A DNA stretch of 64,000 nucleotides from contig NZ_CP036433.1 of the NCBI RefSeq assembly GCF_007751035.1, positions 1,717,001-1,781,000 of the forward strand. The letters run 5' to 3'. Positions within the stretch are counted from its first letter, which is position 1, and each line of letters opens with the position of its first letter. This document shows, piece after piece, positions 36,161 to 45,824 of this stretch. The DNA comes from Lignipirellula cremea (GTDB taxonomy: Bacteria; Planctomycetota; Planctomycetia; Pirellulales; Pirellulaceae). The notes beneath the pieces are model-generated. The model saw nothing but the letters and a program-made list of their open reading frames with translations, had not been told where the DNA came from and made no database searches. A program made the position numbers and the translations under genes.

Positions 36161-36824
36161 TGTACCCTCTCCTTAGGTGACGTATGAATGGGCTGAAAAA
36201 CGGGGCCATGTCGACCCGGAGCAGAAGAAGACTCGGCTTCCCTGCAGTCCAGGCAGCACCCTCTGGCAAACCGCTGGATCTGTTCCCCGTCATAAGGAAC
36301 AAAGACAACAACGGCCATTCTGCCCACCTTGCTTAAGGTGACGAGATCAACCAGCCATGGTTCATTAAAGCGGGCGCGTTGAAAGCGGGCGCAATAAAGT
36401 GGGCGTGCGATCCATCTGTATTAAGTATGGCGAGGCGCTGGCTCCCTTCGAACGCTAAATACACGCCAAGTGCGTGAAGCACGCACTCTACGGCTTTCGC
36501 AAACTCGCCGGCGTTAACCGTCTCTTCCGAGATTGCCGAGCTTGCCAAGCGAACGAATTATACCTACCTCCCGCTCTCCGTCAAGATCGACCTGAATCTC
36601 GTAAACCGCCGTAAAACAACGACTTGCACGTGGTCTGGAGAATATGGGGTGAAAAAAGTCGGGGGATCCTGCCCCGCCAGTCAGGGAGGCCGGAAAACTG
36701 TCTGTGCGGATGGAGCGGGCTTCGCTATACTCGCCCGCCCCTGAATGGCGGAAATGCGGCCCTGCTGCTCATTTAATCAATGATTCCTTATGCTTTTATC
36801 TGTTTCCAAATGGGACCGGCTCGG
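36161..36824. other. 664-bp intergenic region with small repeats
   Basis: Three degenerate tandem units start with AAAG at 36367, 36382 and 36396 (AAAGCGGGCGC, AAAGCGGGCGC, AAAGTGGGCGT, 14-15 bp period). AGTGCGTG-AAG-CACGCACT (36469-36487) is a perfect 8-bp-arm hairpin. TATACT at 36726-36731, with a weak -35, may serve the lipoprotein gene. A 71-codon minus-strand frame covers 36333-36548 but lacks coding character. Confidence 0.5.
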
Positions 36825-37688
36825 ATGAGAAATCCTTTCCTGCCTGTTCTTATGATCGGTCTGGCGATCGGATTGTTGGGTTGCGGCACGACCAATAGCC
36901 GCAAAGCGACCCAGCAGTTGATTCTGTCGAGCGCGGTGGATCGCTCGGTATCGCGGCTTGATTTTTCGCCTATGCGAAACAAGAAGGTCTATCTGGACGC
37001 ATCCTATGTGCAGCAGATCAAAGGCGATAACTTCGTCAACTCCGAATACATCATCAGCTCGATCCGACAGCAGGTGCTGGCGTCGGGTTGTCTCTTACAG
37101 GAGTCGCGCAATGATGCTGACATTATTATTGAAGCGCGCGTAGGAGCCCTGGGAGCCGACGACCATGATTTGACGTTTGGCGTGCCCGCTAGCAGCGGTC
37201 TGAGTACGGCCGCTTCCATGCTGCCTGGCGCCCCTGCCATTCCGGCGATTCCGGAAATCTCCGTCGGCAAACGCTACGACCAGATGGGCGCCGCCAAGAT
37301 CGCTGCCTTTGCTTATGACCGTACGACCCGCAAGCCGGTCTGGCAGTCGGGGGTCGTTTCTACTCAGAGCACGGCGCGCGACTTCTGGGTGATGGGGGCT
37401 GGCCCCTTTCATAATGGTTCGATCTACGACGGGATGACTTTCGCCGGCGACAAGGTCCGACTGCCGCTGATCTCGGATAACGAAATCGGCGACGATACCT
37501 ATGAAGAAAACCTCGACCGCTACAACGATGAAATCGTATTCGGCCCGAAGCCCAAACGGACGGCGCCCGAGGTGCTGGTCGACTACCAGGAAGAACTGGG
37601 TGGCCTGCTGCCTGTTGGTTTAGCGCCGACGAAAGCCTCTCCCCGACCTGCTTCCCCGCCCGCCGTCGCCAAAGAGAAGAAACCTTAG
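36825..37688 (+). CDS. Putative lipoprotein (DUF6655-like)
   Basis: The protein (287 aa) starts MRNPFLPVLMIGLAIGLLGC, with a lipobox LLGC, so it is predicted to be lipid-anchored after cleavage before the cysteine. The body contains RKVYLDAS-like strands (KKVYLDASYVQQIKGDNFVN), ADIIIEARVGALGADDHDL and a P-rich stretch APAIPAIPEIS. The tail is Pro/Lys-rich. It resembles planctomycete lipoproteins of unknown function. The family name is a tentative recollection. The in-frame ATG at 36780 would bury the signal peptide and is rejected. Confidence 0.8.
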   Translation: MRNPFLPVLMIGLAIGLLGCGTTNSRKATQQLILSSAVDRSVSRLDFSPMRNKKVYLDASYVQQIKGDNFVNSEYIISSIRQQVLASGCLLQESRNDADIIIEARVGALGADDHDLTFGVPASSGLSTAASMLPGAPAIPAIPEISVGKRYDQMGAAKIAAFAYDRTTRKPVWQSGVVSTQSTARDFWVMGAGPFHNGSIYDGMTFAGDKVRLPLISDNEIGDDTYEENLDRYNDEIVFGPKPKRTAPEVLVDYQEELGGLLPVGLAPTKASPRPASPPAVAKEKKP

Positions 37689-37758
37689 TGGTGCGTTTCC
37701 GCTTGATTTCCGGGTAGCGGACCGGGCTGCTGGTGTTTTTCGAATTGGGGCGAGGAGG

Positions 37759-37784
37759 GGACTTCTGGCGAAGTCCACTACGGC
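37759..37784 (-). repeat. 3'-end hairpin repeat, copy B
   Basis: On the minus strand GCCGTAGTGGACTT-CGCCAG-AAGTCC: perfect 6-bp arms, 6-nt loop. It lies 41 nt past the stop of the minus-strand sulfatase and 70 nt past the lipoprotein stop. Confidence 0.8.
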
Positions 37785-37824
37785 CTGGTTTTTGCGCTGC
37801 AGTCGACTCTTGCGGCGGAATGGC

Positions 37825-39360
37825 TTAGGGATCGATGGTCGGCAGGGGGAACGTCTTCGACGGCGTATGCTGCTCTTTCAATAGCAGTTCCATTGCCGCC
37901 ACGCGGTCAGGCTGCTCGGCGGCCAGGTCGGTTTTTTCGCTCGGATCGTCGGCCAGGTTGTACAGCTGGGTATGGATCGCGCCGCTACGCAGATTGGTGC
38001 GGATCGCTTTCCAGTCGCCGACGCGGACCATTTGCTGGCCGCCGTAGCTGGGGAACTCGCGATACAGGAACTCCCGGGGCGGCTGCTTCTTTCCCTGCAG
38101 GGTCGCCGCCAGGCTCATGCCGTCGATGCCGACGGGGGTCTTCTCGACGCCGGCGACTTCCGCGAAGGTGGGCAGCCAGTCTTCAAAACCGCTGACCAGG
38201 CTGCTCTCGGATCCCGGCGGCGTATGTCCGGGCCAGCGGACAATCGTGGGGACGCGAATGCCGCCTTCATGCAGCGAACCTTTCAGGCCGCGCAGTTCTC
38301 CGACGCTGTTAAAAAAGTCGACGTCGACTTCCTCGTTCAAATGCGTGGCGCCGTTGTCGGAACTGAACACGATCAGCGTGTTGTCGGCCAGGTTCAATTC
38401 GTCCAGTAACTTCAGCACGTTCCCCACATAATGATCCAGCCGCGTGATCATGGCGGCGTAGGCCGCGCGGGGAGTAAAGTGCGGCGTGTAACCGCCTTTG
38501 CTGCGGGTGAACGGCGGATCCTTCCAGCCCAGCTGCAGGTACGGCTTGAGGGCCGACTCGGGCACATGCAGCGCCACATGCGGAATGACGGTCGGGTAAT
38601 AGCAGAAGAAGGGACGGTCCTTGTTGTCGCGAATGAACTTCAGGACCTGTTCGTTGATGTGGTCCGGCGCATAATCGACACCCTGGTATTTGGCGTAGCT
38701 ACGCGGGTCGGCCGGGTCGGCCCCGGGATCGAGGCCGCCGTGACCGGGCACGGGCGGATCGTTCTTGAGCGGCACCCGCTCTTCGTTGCTCCAGAGATAG
38801 GCCGGATAATAGCTATGGGCGTGGCGCTGGCAGTTGTACCCGTAAAAACGGTCGAGCCCCTGGCGGACCGGATCGCCTTCGGAGCCTGGCGAACCCAGCC
38901 CCCATTTGCCGAAAGCGCCCGTCGCGTAGCCCCGGTCGTGCAGATACTCGGCCAGGGTTTGTGTGCTGGCGGGGATCGGCAGCTGCCCTTCGGGTTTGAC
39001 TTCGCTGTTGCTGCGGATGACGGCATGCCCCGGGTGCATCCCCGTCATGAACACGCAGCGGGAAGGAGCACAAACGGCGTTGCCCGCGTAGTGCTGGGTG
39101 AACCGCATCCCTTGTCGGGCCATTTTGTCAAGATTCGGCGTGAGGATCCTCTTCTGCCCAAAGCATCCCAGCTCGCGATAACCCAGATCATCCGCCAGGA
39201 TGAAAATGATGTTCGGCGGTCGCGTTGTCTCGGCGGCATGCACGCTTCTTGCCGTTCCGGCCGACGGGAGAACGGCGACGCCGATCAGCAGCAGCGACGC
39301 CAGGCGGCGTCGCCAGCGGACGAGGGAAGCGGGTGCGGGCGTGAGGGGCGCAGAAGGCAT
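37825..39360 (-). CDS. Arylsulfatase A-type sulfatase
   Basis: The protein (511 aa) has a signal peptide (ASLLLIGVAVLPSAGTA). The metal pair Asp57-Asp58 lies in FILADDLGY. Cys97 of CAPSR (97-101) is converted to formylglycine by a sulfatase-modifying enzyme. Further blocks are GKWGLGSPG, PHVALHVP, VFSSDNGATH and EGGIRVPTIVRWPG. All catalytic elements are present. AAGGA stands six bases before the ATG. Neighbours on the same strand (DUF1552, DUF1592/cytochrome, PQQ) suggest a polysaccharide-degradation region. The substrate is not readable. Confidence 0.95.
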   Translation of the reverse strand: MPSAPLTPAPASLVRWRRRLASLLLIGVAVLPSAGTARSVHAAETTRPPNIIFILADDLGYRELGCFGQKRILTPNLDKMARQGMRFTQHYAGNAVCAPSRCVFMTGMHPGHAVIRSNSEVKPEGQLPIPASTQTLAEYLHDRGYATGAFGKWGLGSPGSEGDPVRQGLDRFYGYNCQRHAHSYYPAYLWSNEERVPLKNDPPVPGHGGLDPGADPADPRSYAKYQGVDYAPDHINEQVLKFIRDNKDRPFFCYYPTVIPHVALHVPESALKPYLQLGWKDPPFTRSKGGYTPHFTPRAAYAAMITRLDHYVGNVLKLLDELNLADNTLIVFSSDNGATHLNEEVDVDFFNSVGELRGLKGSLHEGGIRVPTIVRWPGHTPPGSESSLVSGFEDWLPTFAEVAGVEKTPVGIDGMSLAATLQGKKQPPREFLYREFPSYGGQQMVRVGDWKAIRTNLRSGAIHTQLYNLADDPSEKTDLAAEQPDRVAAMELLLKEQHTPSKTFPLPTIDP

Positions 39361-39488
39361 GGGGATTCCTTGAAGTCAATCCTTGGATTGGGCGAGCGCG
39401 GGGCAAGCATGACTCCAGTATCGGTTGCCGTCGGCGGCCGGTCAACTTTGCGGAAAGCGCAGTGCGGCGGATTGCAAAGCCAACTGGC

Positions 39489-40895
39489 TCAGCCGATCTG
39501 CCCCAGGAATTGCCTGATCGCCCCGGTCTGGTCCAGTTTCTTGCGCGACATTTCCAGATCGAGATCACCGTAGTGTTCGATCGGGTTACCGTAAGCGTTG
39601 AGCAGCGTGGTGTACCAGTTGCCGATGGTTTTATGGCCTTCGGTTCCGTGGTGGGGCAGGCGGATGTAGCGGCCGAGCATGTTCAAGCGGCAGTTGTCGC
39701 CCGCCATGACGACCACCGGCGCCTCGACGCCCTGGCTGTGGTGGGTTTCGCCGTTTTCCGGGAAGTAGAGGATGACCGTGTTATCGAACATGTTGCCGTT
39801 CCCTTCGGGGATGGCCTTGAGTTTGTCGATGATCGTCCTGATCTGGCGGACATGGCCGACGCGGATCTTCTCGCGGATTTTCTCGGCGGACACGCCGCTG
39901 TAGCCGCCGTTGTGGCCGAGCTCATGGATTGAGATGTGGTCGCTCTCGTTGCCAGGGATGCCTTTGATGGGCGTCGACAGCTCGTCGATGGTGTAGGTCA
40001 CGACATTGGTCAGCCCGGTCGCCAGGGCCGCCGTCAGGATGTCGGTCATGGCCTGCTGTTTCTCGGGCGTGCTCGCGTTGGGTCCGCCGCCGGCGTGCAC
40101 GGGTGCGATCTCGGGCAGGTGCTGGCGAATCACGGCCGAGAGGCTTTTGAGCTGTTTGTTTCGCCCCTGGATTTCTTCCAGGGAGGCGATGTGGTTGCTG
40201 AGTTTGAGTTTCTCGTAGCCGCCCAGGACACTGGCTTTGACGAGCTCTTCCCCTTCGAGGAAGGCCAGCATGGCGTTGTCCGAGTCGACGGCGCCGGGGT
40301 CGGTTACGGATTTGAACAGTTCGTTATAGGCGGTCTGCGGATCGGCGTAACAGTAATTGCGCTGGTGCGGCCCGGGAGCCGAATAGCCGGCCACAATACC
40401 GGTGCGGAAAGTGCTGTAATTGCCGGTCAGCGAGAGTTCCACATGGCCAAACGGCGACGGGAAAAGGCGGGCCAGCTCAAAGTCGATCGTGGCGCGCTTG
40501 ATCCCGCTGAGAGAGTTTCGTCCGGACTTGAAAGCGCCCATGACAGAGGAGTACGACCAGTGGCCGTTCTCGCTCATTTTGCAGGACAGGCCCTGCAGGA
40601 TGGCCATCTGCTGCTTGTCGCCTTCCAGCTCCCGCAGCCACGGGGGCAGTTCGTGATGGTGCAGGTCGACTTCCAGCGGCTGTTTGTTATCGTCCTGCTT
40701 TTTCTCTGCTTCGCTGAAGGTCGGCAGGGCGACTTCCTGGGGGCGGATCCCGTTGGATTTGCGGATGAAAATGAACCGGCGCGGGCCGATATCGCTGGCG
40801 GAAGCCGCCTGCAGGGCGGCCAGCGAAGGCGTCATCGTCAGCGCTCCGGCGGCCAGGGCGGAGCTCTGCAGAAACTGTCGTCGGTTGGTCGGCAT
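39489..40895 (-). CDS. DUF1552 domain-containing secreted protein
   Basis: The protein (468 aa) has a Tat signal (NRRQFLQSSALAAGALTM). DUF1552 is a planctomycete/acidobacterial family related in fold to DUF1501 alkaline-phosphatase-like proteins. Blocks seen are FIFIRKSNGIRPQEV, ILQGLSCKMSENGHWSYSS, ARLFPSPFGHVELSLTG, the ISIHELGHNG histidine region and VILYFPENGETHHSQG. It follows the DUF1592 gene with a two-base gap, the standard pairing of these families, so the two probably act together. AGGA precedes the ATG. Confidence 0.93.
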   Translation of the reverse strand: MPTNRRQFLQSSALAAGALTMTPSLAALQAASASDIGPRRFIFIRKSNGIRPQEVALPTFSEAEKKQDDNKQPLEVDLHHHELPPWLRELEGDKQQMAILQGLSCKMSENGHWSYSSVMGAFKSGRNSLSGIKRATIDFELARLFPSPFGHVELSLTGNYSTFRTGIVAGYSAPGPHQRNYCYADPQTAYNELFKSVTDPGAVDSDNAMLAFLEGEELVKASVLGGYEKLKLSNHIASLEEIQGRNKQLKSLSAVIRQHLPEIAPVHAGGGPNASTPEKQQAMTDILTAALATGLTNVVTYTIDELSTPIKGIPGNESDHISIHELGHNGGYSGVSAEKIREKIRVGHVRQIRTIIDKLKAIPEGNGNMFDNTVILYFPENGETHHSQGVEAPVVVMAGDNCRLNMLGRYIRLPHHGTEGHKTIGNWYTTLLNAYGNPIEHYGDLDLEMSRKKLDQTGAIRQFLGQIG

Positions 40896-40897
40896 GG

Positions 40898-43800
40898 TTA
40901 GTTTCCTGGCGCCTTGCGGTAGATAAAGGAATCGGAAGTGAGGAGCGACACGACAAGAGTGTCGAAGCTGCCGCCGCTTTCCTGGTACGCCCGGTCGGCG
41001 TCGATCAGGGTCTGGGAATCGGACAGCATCTCATTCCTTCCGAGGAAGTAGCGAAACGCGTAACGAATCATCGACTGGCGGACGCGATCCGAGCGGGAAA
41101 GGCGATCGATCAGGTCCAGGGCGTCGGTAACTTCGCCGTCGAGACTGGCGTCCCCTGTGCCGGTGAGATGGCCGCGCGGATCGACGGGCAGGGTCTTGTA
41201 GATGTCGCGGAGGTCTTCGTGGGGAGCCCCTTTGTCCTTGACCTTCTGAACGAGATTTTCGGGGTACTCCAGGCGTTCTTCGGTGCGGTATCGACCGAAA
41301 TCGTCGTACATCTCAAACGGCAGTCCCAGCGGGTTCATCTTTTGATGGCACTTCCAGCAGTATTGCACGTTCGTCTTGGCTTCCAGGCGATGGCGGAGCG
41401 TATGGTGGGGGTCTTCGGGAATCGCCGCGTCGACCGTGATCGGCACATCGGGAATGGAGCCGGCCAGCAGTTTCTCTTGCACCCATTTGCCGCGATGGAT
41501 CGGGTCAGTCTCGGTGTTCTGGGCGTGCGCGATCAACCAGGCCGGGTGCGTGAGCAGCCCTTTGCGGTGCTCCATCCGGGCGGGCTGGACTGCCGGGTAG
41601 TTCCAGTTAGCGAGGTCGATATTGAAGAAACTGGCGACTTCGGGGCTCTGCAGGCGACCGCCGTAACGGGAGCTTGCATTGGCCATGCCGTGGGCCGGGA
41701 AGGAATTATAGGGCGTCGCTGCGGTCTGGCCTTTGTCGAGCCGGAGCGTGAAGCTTTCCATCTGCGTCTTGAACGCACCGAGCGGGTTGTAGCGTCCTCC
41801 CGGCGCCAGGCGATTGACGTCGATGCCGCGCATTTTGACTTCCCCGATGAACTCTTTGTGCAGGGCCAGATCGTCGACCTCGAAGTTCTGCCAGTCTTTG
41901 TCTTTGAAGTAGTCGTAGATCTTGCGGATGCGATCGGCGGACGCCTGCATGGCCGCGTTATCGCCGGAGTGGAAGACGTAGAATTTGTCGGTCGTGAGCA
42001 GCTGGCCAAAGACGTCCCGGTCCTGTTCGACCAGATGCTCGACCAGCCGATCGGCCTCGGTGACGAGCCGCTGCCGGGCCGCATCGTAGTTGGCGCCAAA
42101 ACGCTTGTTATCCTTGAAGATCGACAGCAGCTTTGGGTAGCCGAAAAAGTCGCGGAAGAAACGGAGTTCGCGAATCGGCATCGTAGTGAAGTTGGCGATG
42201 TCGTTCACGTGGTGGACCGATTCGTCGATCACGTAGTACTGGTCCCGCCGGGCCAGCAGGCGGCGGACCTCACGCTCGTAGTCGGCGCGCGTGTTCAGCC
42301 GGCCGGTGGCCGCCGCTTCCGCCAGTTCCGCATCGGGACTGCTGTCGGTCAAGGCGTAGGCGATCGCGTAGCTCATGTCGCGGGGGGACAGGAGCCGGCG
42401 GCCGTGTTCGTCTGCGGGGCCCTGGCCGAATTCGTAGCGGTAGACAAACTCGGTATTGAGGATCAGCGTCTGGATCAGTTTCTCGATCGCCGGCTGATTG
42501 CCCAGGCTGCGGATGTAGGTATCCGTCAGCGCGACGTATTCGCTTGTTTCTTCCGGCGTGGGCGAACGTTCCAGGATCTTGACGAACAGTTGTTCGACGA
42601 GCTCGGTCGTGAGCTCCTTGCCAGGCGGGCCGGCTTCGATCCGGGCCTGTTCGAATTCGGCCGTCCACTGGGCCATGCACTGGCGGATGAGGGCGTCGAA
42701 GCGGTCGCCCGGCTGGCGATGCTGAAGCAGTGTTTGCGTGACGGCCTGCATCTCGGATTCTTCGAGGGGCCGGTACTCCACGATGCGGTGCTTTTCCTCA
42801 TAGCGATGCTGCCTGATCTGGCCGCGCCATTCTTCCATGTAGTTGTTCAGGAAGGTGATGCGGGCCTGGATTTTCCGCTCGTTGTGGCCAAAGTTGAACC
42901 ATTCCCGTTCGCACTTTTCAATCAGCTGCGCGTCGCTTTGGCCGGCCTGGTGATGGCGACGCATGGAGTGGAAGATCAGGGCGAGTTCGTCCTGTCCCGG
43001 GTTGGCGGCGTGGAACGGCGCCTTTTTGGTGTCGCCGTCGGTCGTGATCGGTTCGGGAACCTCGACACGGACAAACTCGGGCAGCAGGGACGCGTGCTGC
43101 TCCTGGTAGAGGTCCTGCAGCACCCGTTCGATGTGCGTGTTGAGAAACTTCTCCCGCGAGGCGAGGGTCGCCTTGTGCTGGTTCTCCAGCGCCATCACGG
43201 CGCTGATTGCCGGGGCGTAACGCGTGTCACGACCGGCCTGGTACATCATGTGGGTCGCCGCCTCTTTGGCGTTGGTCAGCATGGTCAGCAGGTGCCCGCC
43301 GCCGAGGGTTTCGTTGGCGTAGTAGCGTACGCCGGAGTTCGTCGGCAGCAGGAACGGGTTGGTCAGATTTACCCGGCGGTTGTTGCTGCCGATCATGTAC
43401 TGCCGCTTGCCGTCAATGGTCAGCGGAGCGGTGTGGTTGAGCAGGCGATTGAATTTGGCGTCGAAGATGTATTCGCTGATCAACCACCGGCGGTCATAGG
43501 TGAAGGGCGCAAGCTCGGCGTATTCGCCGGAAAATAGCAGGTCGTGGTCCACGTAGTTGCCGTACTCGGGCGTCTGGAGTTTCTCCTCTAACTTGGAGGC
43601 GCCGAATCGCTTGAGCTCGGTCGAAAGCCAGCCGGCCAGCAGTTCCCGTTCCGCCTTGGCGGGCTGGTCGGCGTCCTCTGGCGGCATCCGGCCAAAGAAG
43701 AGCTGCTCCTGGGCGCGGTTCATCAGTTCCAGGCGAGCATCGTGGTCCAGCGCGGCGAAATTGTCGAGGCGCACCTCGCCCTCGGTGGTATCCGCATTGT

Positions 43801-43975
43801 GGCAATCGAAGCAGCGGCTGGCGAGGACCGACTGCACGTTGGCAGGAACGCTGCCGGTTGATGTCGAGACAACCGCCGCAGCAGACGCGTTCTCACCCGC
43901 ATGCGCCGACGAGAGACTCGTCAACGCCAGGGCGAGCAAACAGCAGATACGAAGCATAGGAGAGACCAACGGCAT
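40898..43975 (-). CDS. DUF1592/DUF1588 planctomycete cytochrome-domain protein
   Basis: The protein (1025 aa) is exported (signal LRICCLLALALTSLSSAHA). It carries an N-terminal heme c site CFDCH with its GEVRLDNF context (planctomycete cytochrome domain). DUF1587 (GRMPPEDADQP region), DUF1595, DUF1592 (FVYRYEFGQ, RLLSPRDMSYAIAYALTDSSP, LRFFRDFFGY) and DUF1588 (NVQYCWKCHQKMNPLGLPFE) follow, then DUF1585. The second CxxCH may also bind heme or act structurally. These proteins are thought to be extracytoplasmic redox proteins. The start is the first ATG. An ATG at 43957 directly before the signal is equally good. Confidence 0.93.
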   Translation of the reverse strand: MPLVSPMLRICCLLALALTSLSSAHAGENASAAAVVSTSTGSVPANVQSVLASRCFDCHNADTTEGEVRLDNFAALDHDARLELMNRAQEQLFFGRMPPEDADQPAKAERELLAGWLSTELKRFGASKLEEKLQTPEYGNYVDHDLLFSGEYAELAPFTYDRRWLISEYIFDAKFNRLLNHTAPLTIDGKRQYMIGSNNRRVNLTNPFLLPTNSGVRYYANETLGGGHLLTMLTNAKEAATHMMYQAGRDTRYAPAISAVMALENQHKATLASREKFLNTHIERVLQDLYQEQHASLLPEFVRVEVPEPITTDGDTKKAPFHAANPGQDELALIFHSMRRHHQAGQSDAQLIEKCEREWFNFGHNERKIQARITFLNNYMEEWRGQIRQHRYEEKHRIVEYRPLEESEMQAVTQTLLQHRQPGDRFDALIRQCMAQWTAEFEQARIEAGPPGKELTTELVEQLFVKILERSPTPEETSEYVALTDTYIRSLGNQPAIEKLIQTLILNTEFVYRYEFGQGPADEHGRRLLSPRDMSYAIAYALTDSSPDAELAEAAATGRLNTRADYEREVRRLLARRDQYYVIDESVHHVNDIANFTTMPIRELRFFRDFFGYPKLLSIFKDNKRFGANYDAARQRLVTEADRLVEHLVEQDRDVFGQLLTTDKFYVFHSGDNAAMQASADRIRKIYDYFKDKDWQNFEVDDLALHKEFIGEVKMRGIDVNRLAPGGRYNPLGAFKTQMESFTLRLDKGQTAATPYNSFPAHGMANASSRYGGRLQSPEVASFFNIDLANWNYPAVQPARMEHRKGLLTHPAWLIAHAQNTETDPIHRGKWVQEKLLAGSIPDVPITVDAAIPEDPHHTLRHRLEAKTNVQYCWKCHQKMNPLGLPFEMYDDFGRYRTEERLEYPENLVQKVKDKGAPHEDLRDIYKTLPVDPRGHLTGTGDASLDGEVTDALDLIDRLSRSDRVRQSMIRYAFRYFLGRNEMLSDSQTLIDADRAYQESGGSFDTLVVSLLTSDSFIYRKAPGN

Positions 43976-44042
43976 CAAAAGGCTTGCTGAAAAAGGAAAA
44001 CGGGAGCGGGCGGTTGATTATCTTGCCGTCAGGACGAATGGC

Positions 44043-45572
44043 TTAATCGCCGATGCAGATGAGTTCTTTGAGGGTCCGCGCGTAGAGCTTGCCGTCGTCG
44101 GCGGCCATGCTGGAGAGCGTCCAGGTTTTGCCGGCAGGACCCAGATCGCTGATCGATACCAGCGCGGATTCGTCGAGCGCGGGTGCATTCCAGCGCACCA
44201 CGTACACCATGCCGAGCATGGTCGGCATGTACAGGTGCTCGCCCACGACGATCGGACTGGCCGCCGACACATGGCCCCAGCCGCTTGCCTTGGCGCGCGG
44301 GTCCTGGCAGACGACGAAGCCCTCATTATTTTTGACATCGTTCGGCAGGGCCTTGTCCCACAAGACGGTTTCCGTTTTGGCGTCGCGGATAATTTGCACC
44401 GGAACCTGCAGGTATTCCACCTTGCCGCTGGCAAGATTCACCCGGCCCAGGTAGAAGTCGCTATGCGTCCGGAAATAATGAAAGTCACCGACGAGGCAGT
44501 TGGTGTGATACGTGATCGCTTTGGCTTTGTTCGCAGCAGGCAACGTCGTACCTGGCGAGGCGACATCGTGATTGCTCTGGAACTGTCGCACCTGCACGTT
44601 TTTTGTGAGCGAAACGCCCGGCTGCAGCACCCCCTGCTGCAGGTCGATCTGATGATGCTGCATGCCGATAAACGCCCCGCCGCGGTCCCCTCGCCAGACG
44701 TTATTCTGGTGGGCCGCATAACCCGGGATCGGCAGATCCCAGATCGTCTTGCCCGAGTCGGCATTGATCAACGACAGCCCATGCGGTTCCTCGGGCGGTT
44801 GATGGCCGCCGCCGCGTCCGGTCAGGATGGCGGGCGCGCCGTCGCTGGTCCGATTCAGCAGCGAAGAAGCGTGCACCGATGTGGCGGACTCCGCGACCCA
44901 CTGGAGTTTGCCGGTGGACAGTTCCAGGGCGTGCAGCCGCGTCCAGTACGCCTGGTCGCGACCCAGCGGTTTGGCGCCGGCCTTGGTGGTCGCTGCGACC
45001 GGCAGGTTCTCGGCGACCGTTTTGAGCAGAATCACATTGCCATGGTGCAAAATGGGCTCTTGCTGTCGGGCATGATGCCGGCCGAACGGAACCCAGTCGT
45101 ACTGCCAGACCAGTTTTCCGTCGAAGTCATACGTGCGAATCGAACCGCCCACGTTGACGAAGCAGACAAACTGTCCGTCGGTCACCGGGGAAGCGGCCGT
45201 GTTGTCGCTGAAACCGCTGGCCATGTCGGTCGTCCGCGACGCCGGCAGTTCGCGTCGCCAGAGTTCCTTGCCGGTGCTGGCGTCGAAACAGAGCGCCAGA
45301 ATATCGCGACCGGCCTGGGCGTCGGCCGTCATCGGGGTGTGGCAGGTGAGAAAGACGCGTCCCTTGGCGACAACCGGAGTGCTCTCGCCGGTGTTCGGCA
45401 AGGGGACTTTCCAGAGGATGTGCTCGTTCCGCGATACGCTGAATGCCGCCGGCGCGCTGCCGCTTGTCTGGTAGTCGTGATGGGGACCGGCCGCTTCAGG
45501 CCAGTCGGCGGCCGCTGTGCCCGCGAGGAGCAACGGGCCGAGGATGGCGACGAGAAGCTTCCTGGTGCGCAT
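44043..45572 (-). CDS. Secreted PQQ-like beta-propeller protein
   Basis: The protein (509 aa) has a signal peptide LLVAILGPLLLAGTAAA. Propeller blades are seen as SRNEHILWKVPLPNTGESTP, FDASTGKELWRRELP, YDFDGKLVWQYDW, ELSTGKLQWVAES and SGKVEYLQVPV. This is the PQQ-binding-like family common in planctomycetes. No quinoprotein catalytic site is obvious. I chose the ATG at 45572 over a TTG five codons upstream. It lies 67 bp upstream of the DUF1592 gene on the same strand. Confidence 0.88.
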   Translation of the reverse strand: MRTRKLLVAILGPLLLAGTAAADWPEAAGPHHDYQTSGSAPAAFSVSRNEHILWKVPLPNTGESTPVVAKGRVFLTCHTPMTADAQAGRDILALCFDASTGKELWRRELPASRTTDMASGFSDNTAASPVTDGQFVCFVNVGGSIRTYDFDGKLVWQYDWVPFGRHHARQQEPILHHGNVILLKTVAENLPVAATTKAGAKPLGRDQAYWTRLHALELSTGKLQWVAESATSVHASSLLNRTSDGAPAILTGRGGGHQPPEEPHGLSLINADSGKTIWDLPIPGYAAHQNNVWRGDRGGAFIGMQHHQIDLQQGVLQPGVSLTKNVQVRQFQSNHDVASPGTTLPAANKAKAITYHTNCLVGDFHYFRTHSDFYLGRVNLASGKVEYLQVPVQIIRDAKTETVLWDKALPNDVKNNEGFVVCQDPRAKASGWGHVSAASPIVVGEHLYMPTMLGMVYVVRWNAPALDESALVSISDLGPAGKTWTLSSMAADDGKLYARTLKELICIGD

Positions 45573-45824
45573 GGGTTGCCTGGTCAAAACGAATGAGAAG
45601 GGAATCTATTCTCGTCGAACGAGAGATGGGGACGGACGCACCCCGATGGGGGTTTGTCCCATAAGTCGATATTTATAGACTAGCCGGAAGCGACGCGGGA
45701 AGAAAGAAGGTTTCTCAGATTGTACCGTGGCGGACCTGGCTGCGAGTTACTGCCATAGCCACGCGGGCGCGCGGCCATTTCCGCGGTGATGGAGTCGGAT
45801 TGCGACGTCCAAGCGACGGGCATG

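Noticed and set aside
36333-36548. 71-codon minus-strand frame as a gene
   Set aside because: TTG start without a ribosome site. It includes the tandem AAAGCGGGCGC units as a repeated peptide, and codon use is unlike the neighbours.
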